Shown piece by piece: positions 25,498 through 34,449 of a stretch of 64,000 bases of DNA. The notes beneath the pieces are model-generated. The model saw only the letters and a program-made list of their open reading frames with translations, did not search any database and was not told the origin of the DNA. The DNA is from Ruminococcus bicirculans (ex Wegman et al. 2014) (lineage in GTDB: Bacteria > Bacillota > Clostridia > Oscillospirales > Ruminococcaceae), in assembly GCF_000723465.1 (NCBI RefSeq), contig NZ_HF545616.1, positions 992,001-1,056,000 of the forward strand, given 5' to 3'. Both the position numbers and the translations under genes were made by a program. Every line of letters begins with the position of its first letter. The stretch's first letter is position 1.

Positions 25498-25646
25498 GAT
25501 ATAGTATTAAATCCTATTTTTGAACCTTGTATATAAGGCACATAAAACTTTTCGTCTTACGATTAATTGTGAAATGTTTTTTTTGCTGCCAATTATCAAT
25601 TCTGTAAAACTTAAAACTATTTACAGGTTGATAAGAATGTCTGTAA

Positions 25647-25904
25647 TCAGAGGGAAAAATCAGGAATAATAAAAAAGAATTTCTTGCAAGTGATGGCAAT
25701 TGGTATCCGATTGAAAAAGCAGATATGGCTCACATAAAAGATGCAGTTGTTTGGTGGAATGAAAAAGGCAGATTTTATGGTGCAAAAGCCCCAGAAGTGA
25801 GAGCATTTATGTTGGATTCTAATAATTATTATTTAGAATTATATAGTATTAATCGATCTCAAGGTGCACACCTAGGTACTTATTTGCCCCCAGCGACCAC
25901 ATAA
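25647..25904 (+). pseudogene. Array unit 5: GH-E type nuclease tip remnant
   Basis: 85 codons with no start: GNWYPIEKADMAHIKDAVVW, then YGAKAPEVRAFMLD, NYYLELYSINRSQGAHLGTY and LPP. This matches the end of GH-E family polymorphic-toxin nucleases as I know them. HINT and the front of the nuclease are missing; 150 bp before it are non-coding. Confidence 0.65.
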
Positions 25905-25934
25905 AGTTATAAATGTAAGTAAAAGGAGATTTTT

Positions 25935-26351
25935 ATGGAATTGAATGATTTAGTTTATAAAAAAATTGTTAAGTTAAGTGAACAAGGCGACGAATTAGCG
26001 GATAATTTCAAATATGATAAAGCAATTCTCAAATATGAGCAAGCGCTAAACTTGTTGCCAAAGCCTATCTATAATTGGGAGGCAGCTACTTGGCTTTTGA
26101 CTGCACTTGGAGACGTTTATTATTTAAATGATAAATATGAAACGAGTTTAAATTACTTCTTGGAAGCTGAAAAATGTCCTGACGGCTTGGATAATCCGTT
26201 CATTTATGTTAGAATTGGTGAATGCTTTTATGAGTTGAATAATTTTAAACAAGCACAAGATTACTTAATAAGAGCATATATGTTAGATGGTGAGGAAGTT
26301 TTTTCGGATGCGGATCCTAAATATTTAAATTATATTAAAGCATTAATATAA
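25935..26351 (+). CDS. Unit 5 immunity: TPR protein
   Basis: 138 aa with three tetratricopeptide-like helix pairs (DELADNFKYDKAILKYEQAL, GDVYYLNDKYETSLNYFLEA, GECFYELNNFKQAQDYLIRA). TPR proteins of this size are usual partners of GH-E nucleases. ATG behind AAAAGGAGA. Intact. Confidence 0.75.
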   Translation: MELNDLVYKKIVKLSEQGDELADNFKYDKAILKYEQALNLLPKPIYNWEAATWLLTALGDVYYLNDKYETSLNYFLEAEKCPDGLDNPFIYVRIGECFYELNNFKQAQDYLIRAYMLDGEEVFSDADPKYLNYIKALI

Positions 26352-26707
26352 TACCCATTGAATCAAAAATTCTGTTTGGCGATAATTGGCTGAGTGACTT
26401 TAATGCTACATTACATAAAAGTTCAGTATATAATTTTGCACAGACGACCATAGCCGGAGTTGCTGTATTTACAGGCGGAATGAATAAAGGCTTTAACAGT
26501 GCCGCAAATCAAGCCGGAGTTAAACCGTCATGTTTTGTGGCAGGAACGCTTGTCATGGCGGTTGCCGGAATGGTTGCTATTGAAAATATCAAAGCAGGAG
26601 ATAAAGTTATCTCTACAAACCACGAAACCTTTGAAACTGCCGAGAAAACAGTTCTTGAAACATACATAAGAGAAGATTCCAAACTAATTCACCTAGTTAT
26701 AAATTGA
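26352..26707 (+). pseudogene. Array unit 6: pre-HINT linker and N-terminal half of HINT
   Basis: Frame open from the preceding stop: LSDFNATLHKSSVYNFAQTT, GVKPSCFVAGTLVMAVAGMV, KAGDKVIS, YIREDSKLIHLVIN then TGA. It contains the HINT nucleophile Cys but ends exactly where most other fragments begin, so it is the complementary 5' piece. It cannot process itself. Confidence 0.85.
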
Positions 26708-26889
26708 AATACATCATGATAATCAAAATCCCAATGACCATTTTATGAAAAAACTCAAACTGATCATCGACTAAGTGGTAATTATAAAAAAATCACCCTC
26801 ACTATAATGAAGGAAGTAAAATTAATCGTGCTCAATGGCGTCAGCAAAAGAAAAATTATTGGAAAAATGAGTGGGATTCGGGAAGGTGG
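26708..26889 (+). pseudogene. Unit 6 toxin tip remnant, His-rich
   Basis: In shifting frames one reads HHDNQNPNDHFYEKTQTDHR, SGNYKKNHPHYNEGSKIN and RAQWRQQKKNYWKNEWDSGR. The spaced His/Asn pattern suggests an HNH/Endo VII-type tip. At least two frameshifts (one in a seven-A run) separate it from the HINT half. Confidence 0.45.
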
Positions 26890-26895
26890 AAATAA

Positions 26896-27408
26896 ATGAA
26901 TAATTATAAGTATTTTAGTGATGTCTTAAAGAATGGATACTTCACAGAAACACCATGTCAGTTTTGTGGAGGTTCTGAACATTGTCTTGAAGGATCTTTT
27001 TTTGACAGAGATGACAATCTTGTATCTATATGTCTCAATTGCTTTGATAAACGAAAAGTAAGTGTAGATATTCCTAGCTATATAGCAGACAGAGTTGTAA
27101 AAAAACAAAATGAAAAAGTAACTGAATTGAGTTTTTGTCCACCTGTACCTTGGATTCAAAATAACGATTGGCCTGTTTGCTGTGATGATTATATGACATA
27201 TATAGGTGAGTGGGAAAGGGAAGATTTTATCAAAAATTCTACAAACGGTGATGGATTGTCTTTACTAAAAGAACTTTTGATTGATGAACTAAAGAATAAT
27301 GTTGAAAGTTACGAAGCTCTTTGGGCGGATTTAGGATATGAAACTGCTGCATTTGTTTTTAAATGTTCAAAATGTGGAAACAAAGTGGTTGTATGTCAAG
27401 ACTATTGA
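26896..27408 (+). CDS. Unit 6 immunity: CbrC family protein
   Basis: 170 aa with the family hallmarks CQFCGGSEHCLEG, SICLNCFDKRK, SYIADRVV, PPVPWIQNNDWPVCCDDYM and a C-terminal CSKCGNK zinc pair. CbrC (UPF0167) proteins protect against colicin E2-type nucleases in E. coli, which fits the His-rich tip remnant upstream. ATG behind GGAAGGTGG; intact. Confidence 0.85.
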   Translation: MNNYKYFSDVLKNGYFTETPCQFCGGSEHCLEGSFFDRDDNLVSICLNCFDKRKVSVDIPSYIADRVVKKQNEKVTELSFCPPVPWIQNNDWPVCCDDYMTYIGEWEREDFIKNSTNGDGLSLLKELLIDELKNNVESYEALWADLGYETAAFVFKCSKCGNKVVVCQDY

Positions 27409-27504
27409 ACAATTAAGAAACTATTCAGATTCTGCAAAGTAATGCTTTTTTCTATAGAAAAGTCGGCATAGAAAATTTTGTAGTATCTGCTGTGAAAACA
27501 AATT

Positions 27505-27934
27505 GAAAATCATTCTGTCGAGTTGACAGAAGAACCTGTTAAGGTTTATAATTTTGAGGTAGAAGATTTCCATACTTATCATGTTAGTGGTTTTGGAGTG
27601 TTGGTGCATAATGCAAATGATTATGCAAATCCTCGTACACAAAATACATCTGATCTGGATATTCAAAAAAATCAAGGAAACTAAATATGATGGAACAATA
27701 AGAACTGGTGGAAGAAGTGGAGGTTCAAGACCTCTTGAAGGCCAGCCGAATACCTATGTGAATACAGAGAGTGGACATAAATTGGTTTATGGGGCGGATG
27801 GTAGATTAAATTTGGATATTTCTACAAAGGGAGTCAAAGCAAGAGGCTATGATATTGCTCTGAACGGACACTTATATCCACGTGATATGAAATTAATTGG
27901 TCCTGTTCCAAGAGAATTATTAGAAAATCGGTGA
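27505..27934 (+). pseudogene. Array unit 7: HINT tail + unknown tip, frameshifted
   Basis: Only the last HINT strands remain (VELTEEPVKVYNFEVEDFHT to VLVHNA), then NDYANPRTQNTSDL and a seven-A run. The frame stops at 27684; the adjacent frame carries the tip KETKYDGTIRTGGRSGGSRP to GHLYPRDMKLIGPVPRELLE. One A fewer joins them. No toxin family recognised. Confidence 0.7.
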
Positions 27935-27939
27935 TTAAA

Positions 27940-28400
27940 ATGAAAATATTTAAAAGCATAGTTGATGAGAGGATACTACATGATTTCTCTAAAATACAGG
28001 GCAGGTCTTTAATGAATTATGTTGCTAATTCATCGATATTGAAACGGCAATTAGTTTTGCTAGTTTGTTTTGTCCAGAGATCATTGAAGTTGATGATTGT
28101 ATATTTATTTCTGAGTTCTATAATGGAAATATCATGGAATTAAGGAAACTTTATAAAAATACTAAAGATATTGAGATGTTCGTCAATAGTTGGTCATTGC
28201 AAAGTTTAGTCAAAGAATGTGACGTTATAAATAGTTCAGATGACTATATTGAGGAGTTTGCAAAGGCAATTCAGTATTTTTGGCAACTCAGAGTTAATTC
28301 GCTTTTCCCAAGCAGAGATATCGTAGTAGAAATTGGCGAAGAAATTATGGGCGAGGAAGGACTGACAGTTACGTTATATCAAAAAGGTCAGCCTAAGTGA
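27940..28400 (+). pseudogene. Unit 7 immunity gene, frameshifted
   Basis: Starts MKIFKSIVDERILHDFSKIQ; a one-base loss near 28035 throws it out of frame. The continuation reads DIETAISFASLFCPEIIEVD to MGEEGLTVTLYQKGQP. Joined length about 153 aa, acidic. The C-terminal 111 residues remain open. Not assigned to a named family. Confidence 0.65.
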
Positions 28401-28459
28401 TGCAAAAAAATATTACAGTAAAGACGTCTAATTAAAATATTTCACACCTACCGTGTTGA

Positions 28460-28593
28460 CTTCTTTTGTGCGCTGGTACATAATTTTGGTAGAAAATATT
28501 CTCCTGCTAAGGACTTTAAGAGGGGTAGATTTTGATTTTAATAATACAAAACCTGCTGATACATCGGGTCAACACGATTTAATAGTAAAGTAA
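28460..28593 (+). pseudogene. Array unit 8: HINT end and toxin scrap
   Basis: A short piece reading ALVHNFGRKYSPAKDFKRGR (HINT terminus with VHNF in place of VHNA), then in another frame DFDFNNTKPADTSGQHDLIV ending just before an immunity-type gene. Essentially only the last residues of a toxin survive. Confidence 0.45.
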
Positions 28594-28615
28594 TGATATA
28601 ACGAGGTAATATTTT

Positions 28616-29158
28616 ATGCAAAATGATATAAAAAAAGCGATAGAAGATATATACATAAACGGAAATACAGAATTATTTATTTCAAAGTGCAGGGACACAG
28701 TTGATTTTCTTGATGAACTATTGGAAAAAATAAAGACCAAATCTGAAAATGTTGAGAAGTTTTTTGATTCAAACGAGCCTTCTTCAGAGATTAGAATTGT
28801 TGTAAATAGGTGTTCTTTTTCAGAAGGTGAAATTGAATATGTTTCGCTACTGCAAATAAACAAGATAGTTAAGTATTTCTACCTTCAAGATGAATTTTCT
28901 ATTGACAGTCCAGATCCTGATGGAATGGATTCATATCTTGCTGGATTCAGAAATGAGCCGTATAGCAAAAAGCAATTTGATGTTGATGAAACGATTTGCA
29001 ATTATCTCACAGAAAAAGGTTATTCAAGATTATATATTAATGATATGGACGAAGTATATCCAGGTATAAAAAAGTTTAAAGACAGAGAAGAAACTAACCA
29101 AATGACTGTGGGAAATGCTTTGTTTATGGATATGTGGGAATTATGTAACAGTGATTAG
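28616..29158 (+). CDS. Unit 8 immunity-type protein
   Basis: 180 aa, acidic, two-layer alpha/beta look, starting MQNDIKKAIEDIYINGNTEL. It follows a toxin scrap and precedes the next cassette, so it is read as an orphan immunity protein. ACGAGGT before the ATG is a weak ribosome site. Family not recognised. Confidence 0.6.
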   Translation: MQNDIKKAIEDIYINGNTELFISKCRDTVDFLDELLEKIKTKSENVEKFFDSNEPSSEIRIVVNRCSFSEGEIEYVSLLQINKIVKYFYLQDEFSIDSPDPDGMDSYLAGFRNEPYSKKQFDVDETICNYLTEKGYSRLYINDMDEVYPGIKKFKDREETNQMTVGNALFMDMWELCNSD

Positions 29159-29190
29159 ATATTAGTTACGCAGATAACTCAAAGTTTCCA

Positions 29191-29659
29191 ACAGTGTATA
29201 ATTTTCAGGTGGAGGATTTCCATACTTATCATGTTTGTACATTGGGCGTGTTGGTGCATAATGCTAGCAAGGATTATTCAGGGAAAAAGGCTGAAAACGT
29301 TACCAAAAATCAAGAAAATGGGAAGAAGTTTGAGAAAGAACAATTTTCTAATTTGAAAGAAGCTCACCCTGAAGCAGAAACACAAGTTTCAGTAAAGCCA
29401 ATGGATTCTAATGGAAATGCCATGAGAAATGGTGAAAATTACCTCGATGGTATTGCTTTAGATTCAGATGGAAATCCTTTTATTGAAGAGTATAAAGCGA
29501 GTCAAACTGCAACATACACATCTAATCAAAAGGCTAATGGATTTGATACAGGAGCTTTAAATAAAGATCTTGTAGTTACTGGAGAAGGTGGTGGTGTTTT
29601 TTAAACCTGGAGATGTAATTCCTGAAGGTACACCAATCAATACGATTAGAGGTAAATAA
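29191..29659 (+). pseudogene. Array unit 9: HINT tail + REase-like tip, frameshift in T run
   Basis: Starts within HINT at TVYNFQVEDFHTYHV, reaches VLVHNA, then KDYSGKKAENVTKNQENGKK and the tip AETQVSVKPMDSNGNAMRNG / FIEEYKASQTATYTSNQKAN. The frame ends at GGGVF-stop in a six-T run. One T less continues KPGDVIPEGTPINTIRGK, the same ending as in unit 4. Confidence 0.8.
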
Positions 29660-29698
29660 AATTTCATTTAACCAAATTTAAAACAGGAAGTGAAATAT

Positions 29699-30040
29699 AT
29701 GGCTGTTACAGATGTAAATGTTATTGATGGAATAGCATTTGATGATGATAATAAAACCTTAATTATGGAAATATATGATCATTTGCACTTTGAGGGTAAG
29801 TTTGAATTTGATCATATTGTTATATTACAAGATAAGCTCAATACATATTTGTGGTATATTGAGAGTAAGCAATATGCAGATATTTATCCAGATAAGCAAT
29901 TTGATAATTTTGTAATAAATATTCATTTTCGTTATGAAATAACGGAAAATTGTAAGAAATATATTAATGTGTCAAATCAAAAATTATCTGTTTTGAATAT
30001 TAAAATAGTATCATATTTGAATACGATTGACACTGAGTGA
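29699..30040 (+). CDS. Unit 9 immunity protein, DUF6572-like
   Basis: 113 aa from the ATG behind AGGAAGTG. EIYDHLHFEGKFEFDHIVIL and QDKLNTYLWYIESKQYADIY align with the unit 4 protein over most of the length. Its stop overlaps the start of the next HINT frame (30027). Confidence 0.75.
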   Translation: MAVTDVNVIDGIAFDDDNKTLIMEIYDHLHFEGKFEFDHIVILQDKLNTYLWYIESKQYADIYPDKQFDNFVINIHFRYEITENCKKYINVSNQKLSVLNIKIVSYLNTIDTE

Positions 30041-30632
30041 CTTTAATGCGGCTTTGCATGAGAGTTCTATATACAATGTAGCTCAGACGACTATAGCAAG
30101 TGTAGCTGTTTTTACCGGCGGAATGAACAGCGGATTTAACAAGGCAGCTAACAGTGCAGGAGTTAAACCGTCATGTTTTGTGGCGGGAACGCTTGTCATG
30201 GCGGTTGTCGGAATGGTTGCCATAGAAAAGATAAAGTCAGGAGATAAAATCATTTCAACAGATCCTGAAACAATGGAAACTGGTGAAAAGACCGTCCTTG
30301 AAACATACATAAGAGAGGTAACTACTCTTGTTCATCTTACAGTAAACGGCGAAGAAATCGTTACAACTGTTGACCACCCGTTTTATGTAAAAAATCAAGG
30401 CTTTATTAAAGCAGGAGAACTAATAGTTGGTGATGAATTTCTTGATGTAAACGGAAATGTTCTTTTAGTTGAAAAATTTAATGTTGAGTTGACAGATGAA
30501 CCCACTACAGTGTATAATTTTCAGGTAGAGGATTTCCATACTTATCATGTTGGTGAAATTGGTGTTTGGGTTCATAATGCAAGTTGCAAGGTTAATAAAA
30601 AAGTAGGAGAAAATTATGATCAAAGGTTTTGA
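30027..30632 (+). CDS. Array unit 10: complete HINT domain without a toxin tip
   Basis: 201 aa. Linker LSDFNAALHESSIYNVAQTT, nucleophile Cys50 in KPSCFVAGT, block B TTVDHPFYV, GDEFLDVNGNVLL and the end FHTYHVGEIGVWVHNA. Then only about 17 residues (SCKVNKKVGENYDQRF) before a stop. All HINT catalytic positions are present, so it could self-cleave, but the tip has been deleted; the next gene begins inside its last codons. Confidence 0.8.
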   Translation: MTLSDFNAALHESSIYNVAQTTIASVAVFTGGMNSGFNKAANSAGVKPSCFVAGTLVMAVVGMVAIEKIKSGDKIISTDPETMETGEKTVLETYIREVTTLVHLTVNGEEIVTTVDHPFYVKNQGFIKAGELIVGDEFLDVNGNVLLVEKFNVELTDEPTTVYNFQVEDFHTYHVGEIGVWVHNASCKVNKKVGENYDQRF

Positions 30633-31035
30633 AGACGCATTCACTGATTTACAGTCAGAATTTGTTTCGTTATGTATGGAATATACCAACGGAAGTGTTG
30701 ATAAAATATATATTTATATTTATCAAGATACATCGCAGAAAATGTTCAATGCTATTTTTGTTAAAGGAAAGAGAGTTATACCTGCTGGGAATTTTGCCGA
30801 TGATGAGGCCTCTGACGAGTTTTTATCGATCGGAATAAAAGATATTGACAAACTGGTTGAATTGTGCGATATGTATCAATGCAAAGGTCCTAATGAATAT
30901 AAGTTGGAGTTTGATGTTGCTACTCATAAATTCGATGCATCCTACCGTTATGATAACTATACCAAGAGTGGAATATCACCTGTGTCGGAATTTATGAGTT
31001 GGTATGAAGAAATTAAAGAGAAATATGTCAAATAA
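30616..31035 (+). CDS. Unit 10 immunity protein, YezG/DUF600-like
   Basis: 139 aa starting MIKGFEDAFTDLQSEFVSLC, with IYIYIYQDTSQKMFNAIFVK and the C-terminal HKFDASYRYDNYTKSGISP of YezG-type antitoxins of LXG RNase toxins. It overlaps the HINT frame by 17 nt behind GTAGGAGAAA. Its toxin is lost. Confidence 0.7.
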   Translation: MIKGFEDAFTDLQSEFVSLCMEYTNGSVDKIYIYIYQDTSQKMFNAIFVKGKRVIPAGNFADDEASDEFLSIGIKDIDKLVELCDMYQCKGPNEYKLEFDVATHKFDASYRYDNYTKSGISPVSEFMSWYEEIKEKYVK

Positions 31036-31074
31036 TCAATCGATGTTCAGAATGTGATGAGGCGATAAAAGGGA

Positions 31075-31596
31075 ATGTTTAAAAATTTTTTTAAATTTGT
31101 TGGTGAAAACAAGAGTTGCCGTTCAATTAAAGACTTTATCAATGCTGTCTCTGGTAAAAGTTATTTAAACGGAATGTACAGATTCTTTGAAAAAAATGAT
31201 ATTGATGAGTGGAATGATATTGTTGGTGACTGTTTTCCTAAATATAAAGATACTTTTTCAGTTTTAAGTTATGATTGGATGGGTCGTATATTTGCTTTGG
31301 AAAAGAAAACGAATATGGTAATACTTTTTGAACCTGGCACAGGTGATGTTTATGATACCGATGCCGATATAATAAAATTCCATGATGAACTCATTTCCCA
31401 AAATCCTATTGAGTGTCTTGTGTCGGACTTGTTTGAATATTGGTATAAAGCAAATGACTACAAACCTCTGGCCCATAAGGATTGTGTTAGTTATAAAGTG
31501 CCTCTGTTTTTAGGTGGTAAAGACGAACTGGGTAACCTTGATATATGCGATATGGAAGTATATTGGGAAATAATGATGCCATTAATGAATCTTTAA
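31075..31596 (+). CDS. Immunity protein, DUF1851 (Tdi1-like), copy A
   Basis: 173 aa. The N-terminal GAD-like part and C-terminal DUF1851 part show SYDWMGRIFALEKKTNMVIL, FEPGTGDVYDTDADI and MEVYWEIMMPLMNL. A paralogue with the same ending is at 35700-36227. Here the matching HNH toxin is missing, so it is an orphan behind the YezG gene. A 45-bp stretch after both copies is also shared. Confidence 0.78.
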   Translation: MFKNFFKFVGENKSCRSIKDFINAVSGKSYLNGMYRFFEKNDIDEWNDIVGDCFPKYKDTFSVLSYDWMGRIFALEKKTNMVILFEPGTGDVYDTDADIIKFHDELISQNPIECLVSDLFEYWYKANDYKPLAHKDCVSYKVPLFLGGKDELGNLDICDMEVYWEIMMPLMNL

Positions 31597-31621
31597 CCAA
31601 TATACTTACGGAGGTGTAAAA

Positions 31622-31776
31622 ATGCCAAGCAACCAAGAAAAAGTTTCACAGCTTTTAGCGGCAAGGAGATATATAATAATCCTAAAACTGGAAAATAAGT
31701 AGCATATGATACAGATGGTAATTACTTTAGGATTGAAGACACAACTTTAACAGGAAAAAGAGTATACACTTATCTA
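31622..31776 (+). pseudogene. Junction debris: start MPSNQEKVSQLL fused to a toxin fragment
   Basis: GGAGGTG and ATG start MPSNQEKVSQLL, also found at 36252 after the other DUF1851 gene. It runs into a copy of the toxin piece SGKEIYNNPKTGK-stop-VAYDTDGNYF / RIEDTTLTGKRVYT, otherwise present intact at 62321-62440. The join marks a recombination point. Confidence 0.7.
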
Positions 31777-32423
31777 TTTTCTAACTTACGTTTTGAACCT
31801 ATATATGAGAAGATTCTAAGCTTATTCATTTGGTGATCAACAGCGAAGAGATCATAACGACTGAAACCCACCCGTTCTTTGTAAAAAATCAAGGCTTTAT
31901 CAAAGCAGGAGAACTTGCAATCGGTGATGAATTGCTTGACTCAAACAAAAACATTCTTTTGGTTGAAAATTTTGATGTCGAATTGACAGGCAAGCCTGTT
32001 ACGGTGTATAATTTTCAGGTGGAGGATTTCCATACTTATTATGCTGGCGGATTAGGCGTGTTGGTGCATAATGCAAGTAATGAATATAAAACAAAGACTG
32101 TCCGTACCGCCAAGGGAGAAGAAAAAATTCCCATTGTTGATAAACCAGGCTCTCCTTCTTGGAAACAAGCAGTTAAAGAATTAAGATCTGCTAGAAAAAA
32201 AGGAAACAATTATATTGCTTCAAATAGACAGCAAGCGGAACAACTTATAAATGAAGCAATGCCTGATTTGCCTAAAGCAGAAACATATGCAACAAATGCA
32301 CCAAAATCTAATTATCAAATTCACCCTATTGATAATGAATATAACATGCCACATATTTGTTATCATGATTGGGCAAAGGGAAAACATAATGGCTCTGCAG
32401 GACATATATTTTGGGAGGAATAG
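31777..32423 (+). pseudogene. Array unit 11: HINT fragment + unknown nuclease-like tip
   Basis: Segment 31772-31855 is nearly identical to 62904-62990, then HINT from HLVINSEEIITTETHPFFV to FHTYYAGGLGVLVHNA. The tip is basic, with KKGNNYIASNRQQAEQLINE and a C-terminal YQIHPIDNEYNMPHICYHDW / GSAGHIFWEE rich in His, suggesting a metal-dependent nuclease. The reading frame from TTG 31830 is open to the end, but the front half of HINT is missing. Confidence 0.7.
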
Positions 32424-32425
32424 AT

Positions 32426-32893
32426 ATGGATATAAAAGAATTTAAATATGCTTGGAGATATACAAGCGAAAATTATGCGCTATTCTCTCCAAAGCAGCTA
32501 TCAGAAATGAATGTTGTTAATGAAAACAAAGCAGTTGAAATTTGGAATAGTATATGCGATAATGAAATACTTCAAAAAAGTTCATATGTTCAAATGATGA
32601 TTGATCATAAACTGACTGTTTTCATAGGTGACTGTGGTTGGGGCGATGAATCAATGGAGAGAGTAACTCAACAAAAATTAATGAGTTTATTCGAAAAAAG
32701 TATTTCAGACAAAGTAACATTGTTATATGATCATACTTCAGCAATAAGCATTACAGCATCTATTTTTTGTGAAAAATGGTCGGATTTTTGTTATCCTTCA
32801 GATGTGCTTCTTATTGTAAATAACAATATTGTTCTATTGTATTATGAAGATACATTATACAGACCTTTAGAATCATTTGAAAATATAATATAA
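32426..32893 (+). CDS. Unit 11 immunity protein
   Basis: 155 aa from the ATG behind GGGAGGAA, 2 nt after the toxin stop. YAWRYTSENYALFSPKQLSE and AVEIWNSICD recall DUF2947-type proteins, and the hydrophobic end NNNIVLLYYEDTLYRPLE completes a single alpha/beta domain. Pairing is by position. Confidence 0.6.
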   Translation: MDIKEFKYAWRYTSENYALFSPKQLSEMNVVNENKAVEIWNSICDNEILQKSSYVQMMIDHKLTVFIGDCGWGDESMERVTQQKLMSLFEKSISDKVTLLYDHTSAISITASIFCEKWSDFCYPSDVLLIVNNNIVLLYYEDTLYRPLESFENII

Positions 32894-32960
32894 TTACTAT
32901 TTACAGAACATTTTTATCAACGATTTTGCAGGTACACCGATTTGAACTGTAAGTGTACTT

Positions 32961-33635
32961 GCTTCAACTGAAACGCACCCGTTTTATGTACAATGTAGAG
33001 GGTTTGTTGAGGCTGGTAAGCTGCTGGTTGGCGATAAACTCCTTGATGTAAACGGAAATGTTCTTTTAGTTGAAAATTTTGATGTTGAGTTGACAGAAGA
33101 ACCTGTTAAGGTTTATAATTTTGAGGTAGAAGATTTTCATACTTATCATGTTTGTACATTGGGCGTGTTGGTGCATAATGCGGGAAAGAATTACGCTTCC
33201 TTAGAACCAGATAAGTATACTGAACTTACACAATCGGAGGTAAAGGATATATTAAAAGAACGAGGATTAGATGAGCAAGCAGCTCAGAATCTTATAGATT
33301 CGTTTGATGGACCTATTTATAAAAGAGAAGGTTTCGAAGGGGAAGCATTTACGATTACGGAATCAAATGCCGGAGAAGCATCTGGAGTATTTGTTACAAG
33401 AGAATCTGCAGGTATAACTCCTACAGAAAGAATTAATAACTTGGCACTGCCGCCGAATAATACTGCGATGGCTGAAAGCACAGTGCAACTAACAAGATCG
33501 CAGATTTTGCTTGAGGGAAAGGTAGCTGCACAACCTGATTGGGCAGTTATTGCTGATGATGGTATACCGAGGAGCGGTGGCGGTTGGCAAGTTGTTACTG
33601 ACGGTGGAAAATACAATGGTGCGATTGAGAGGTAA
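32961..33635 (+). pseudogene. Array unit 12: HINT fragment + unknown toxin tip
   Basis: HINT starts at STETHPFYVQCRGFVEAGKL (a more divergent copy) and ends VLVHNA. The tip has the pattern GPIYKREGFEGEAFTITESN, SGVFVTRESAGITPTERINN, LALPPNNTAM and GGGWQVVTDGGKYNGAI. The same succession is familiar from polymorphic toxin tips in other bacteria, but I cannot name its activity. Frame open throughout; only the front is missing. Confidence 0.65.
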
Positions 33636-33642
33636 ATCTAAA

Positions 33643-33885
33643 ATGAAAGATAAATTACTTAAATTACATGACTATCTATTAAGTAATGGTTATATAAAAG
33701 ATGCCGATAGAATATACAGTATACTTGAAGAATATGAAAATGAAAATAAATTGTCCGATCTTTCCGCTCAAAAACTGATTGTTATGTGTAATCCGAAATA
33801 TCTTGGAAACTATTATATTCGTGAATTTGATGATTTATACAAATGGTGGAATTTTCTGGCTGAGATTGTTTCGGGTATTAGATAA
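33643..33885 (+). CDS. Unit 12 immunity protein
   Basis: 80 aa, helical: MKDKLLKLHDYLLSNGYIKD then ADRIYSILEEYENENKLSDL. Starts 7 nt after the toxin stop. Small all-helical immunity protein by position; GAGAGGTAAA serves as ribosome site. Confidence 0.65.
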   Translation: MKDKLLKLHDYLLSNGYIKDADRIYSILEEYENENKLSDLSAQKLIVMCNPKYLGNYYIREFDDLYKWWNFLAEIVSGIR

Positions 33886-33900
33886 TAATTTTAATATATA

Positions 33901-34440
33901 TCAGTTGACCACCCGTTCTATGTAAAAGATAAGGGCTTTATCAATGCAGGTGAACTTAAAATTAATGATGAGCTCCTTGATTCTAACGGTAACATACTTT
34001 TAATTGAAAATTTTGCTATTGAGTTGACAGAGAAACCTGTTACAGTGTATTATTTTCAGGTAGAAGATTTTCATACCTATCATGTTGGTGAGTTTAGAAT
34101 ACTTGTACATAACGCAGATTACAAAATTACATTATCAAGAGAAAAGTATCCAGAGTCTGCAAAACACATTGAGGATGCAATAAAAAATGGTCAGCCGAGG
34201 GAACTTACAATAAATAGAAGTGTAGCAAAATCTAATATAAAAGCGTCACTAAAGGCAATTAGCAAAGTTTCAGGTAAGGATTTGGATGAGTATCCTTTTG
34301 CAATGTGTAAAGAAGGAGGCAAAGGGACTCATGTTCGTGCAATCAAAAGATCCGATAATAGAGGTTCGGGTTCTTTTATTGGGCATAAACTAAGGGGTCT
34401 CCCCGATGGGGGTACATTTGAAATAATAATTGTTGATTAA
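33901..34440 (+). pseudogene. Array unit 13: HINT fragment + NucA/NucB DNase tip
   Basis: HINT from SVDHPFYVKDKGFINAGELK to FRILVHNA, then a complete NucA/NucB domain: KITLSREKYPESAKHIEDAI, LTINRSVAKSNIKASLKAIS, DLDEYPFAMCKEGGKGTHVR and SDNRGSGSFIGHKLRGLPDG. The catalytic DEYP-x-AM and EGG-x-G signature and DNRGSG are intact, so the tip should be an active nonspecific DNase if expressed. No start codon of its own. Confidence 0.85.
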
Positions 34441-34449
34441 TGGAGGTTA

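Noticed and set aside
30616-30632. Programmed frameshift between HINT unit 10 and the YezG-like gene
   Set aside because: The overlap has its own ribosome site and ATG; a simple coupled start is sufficient.
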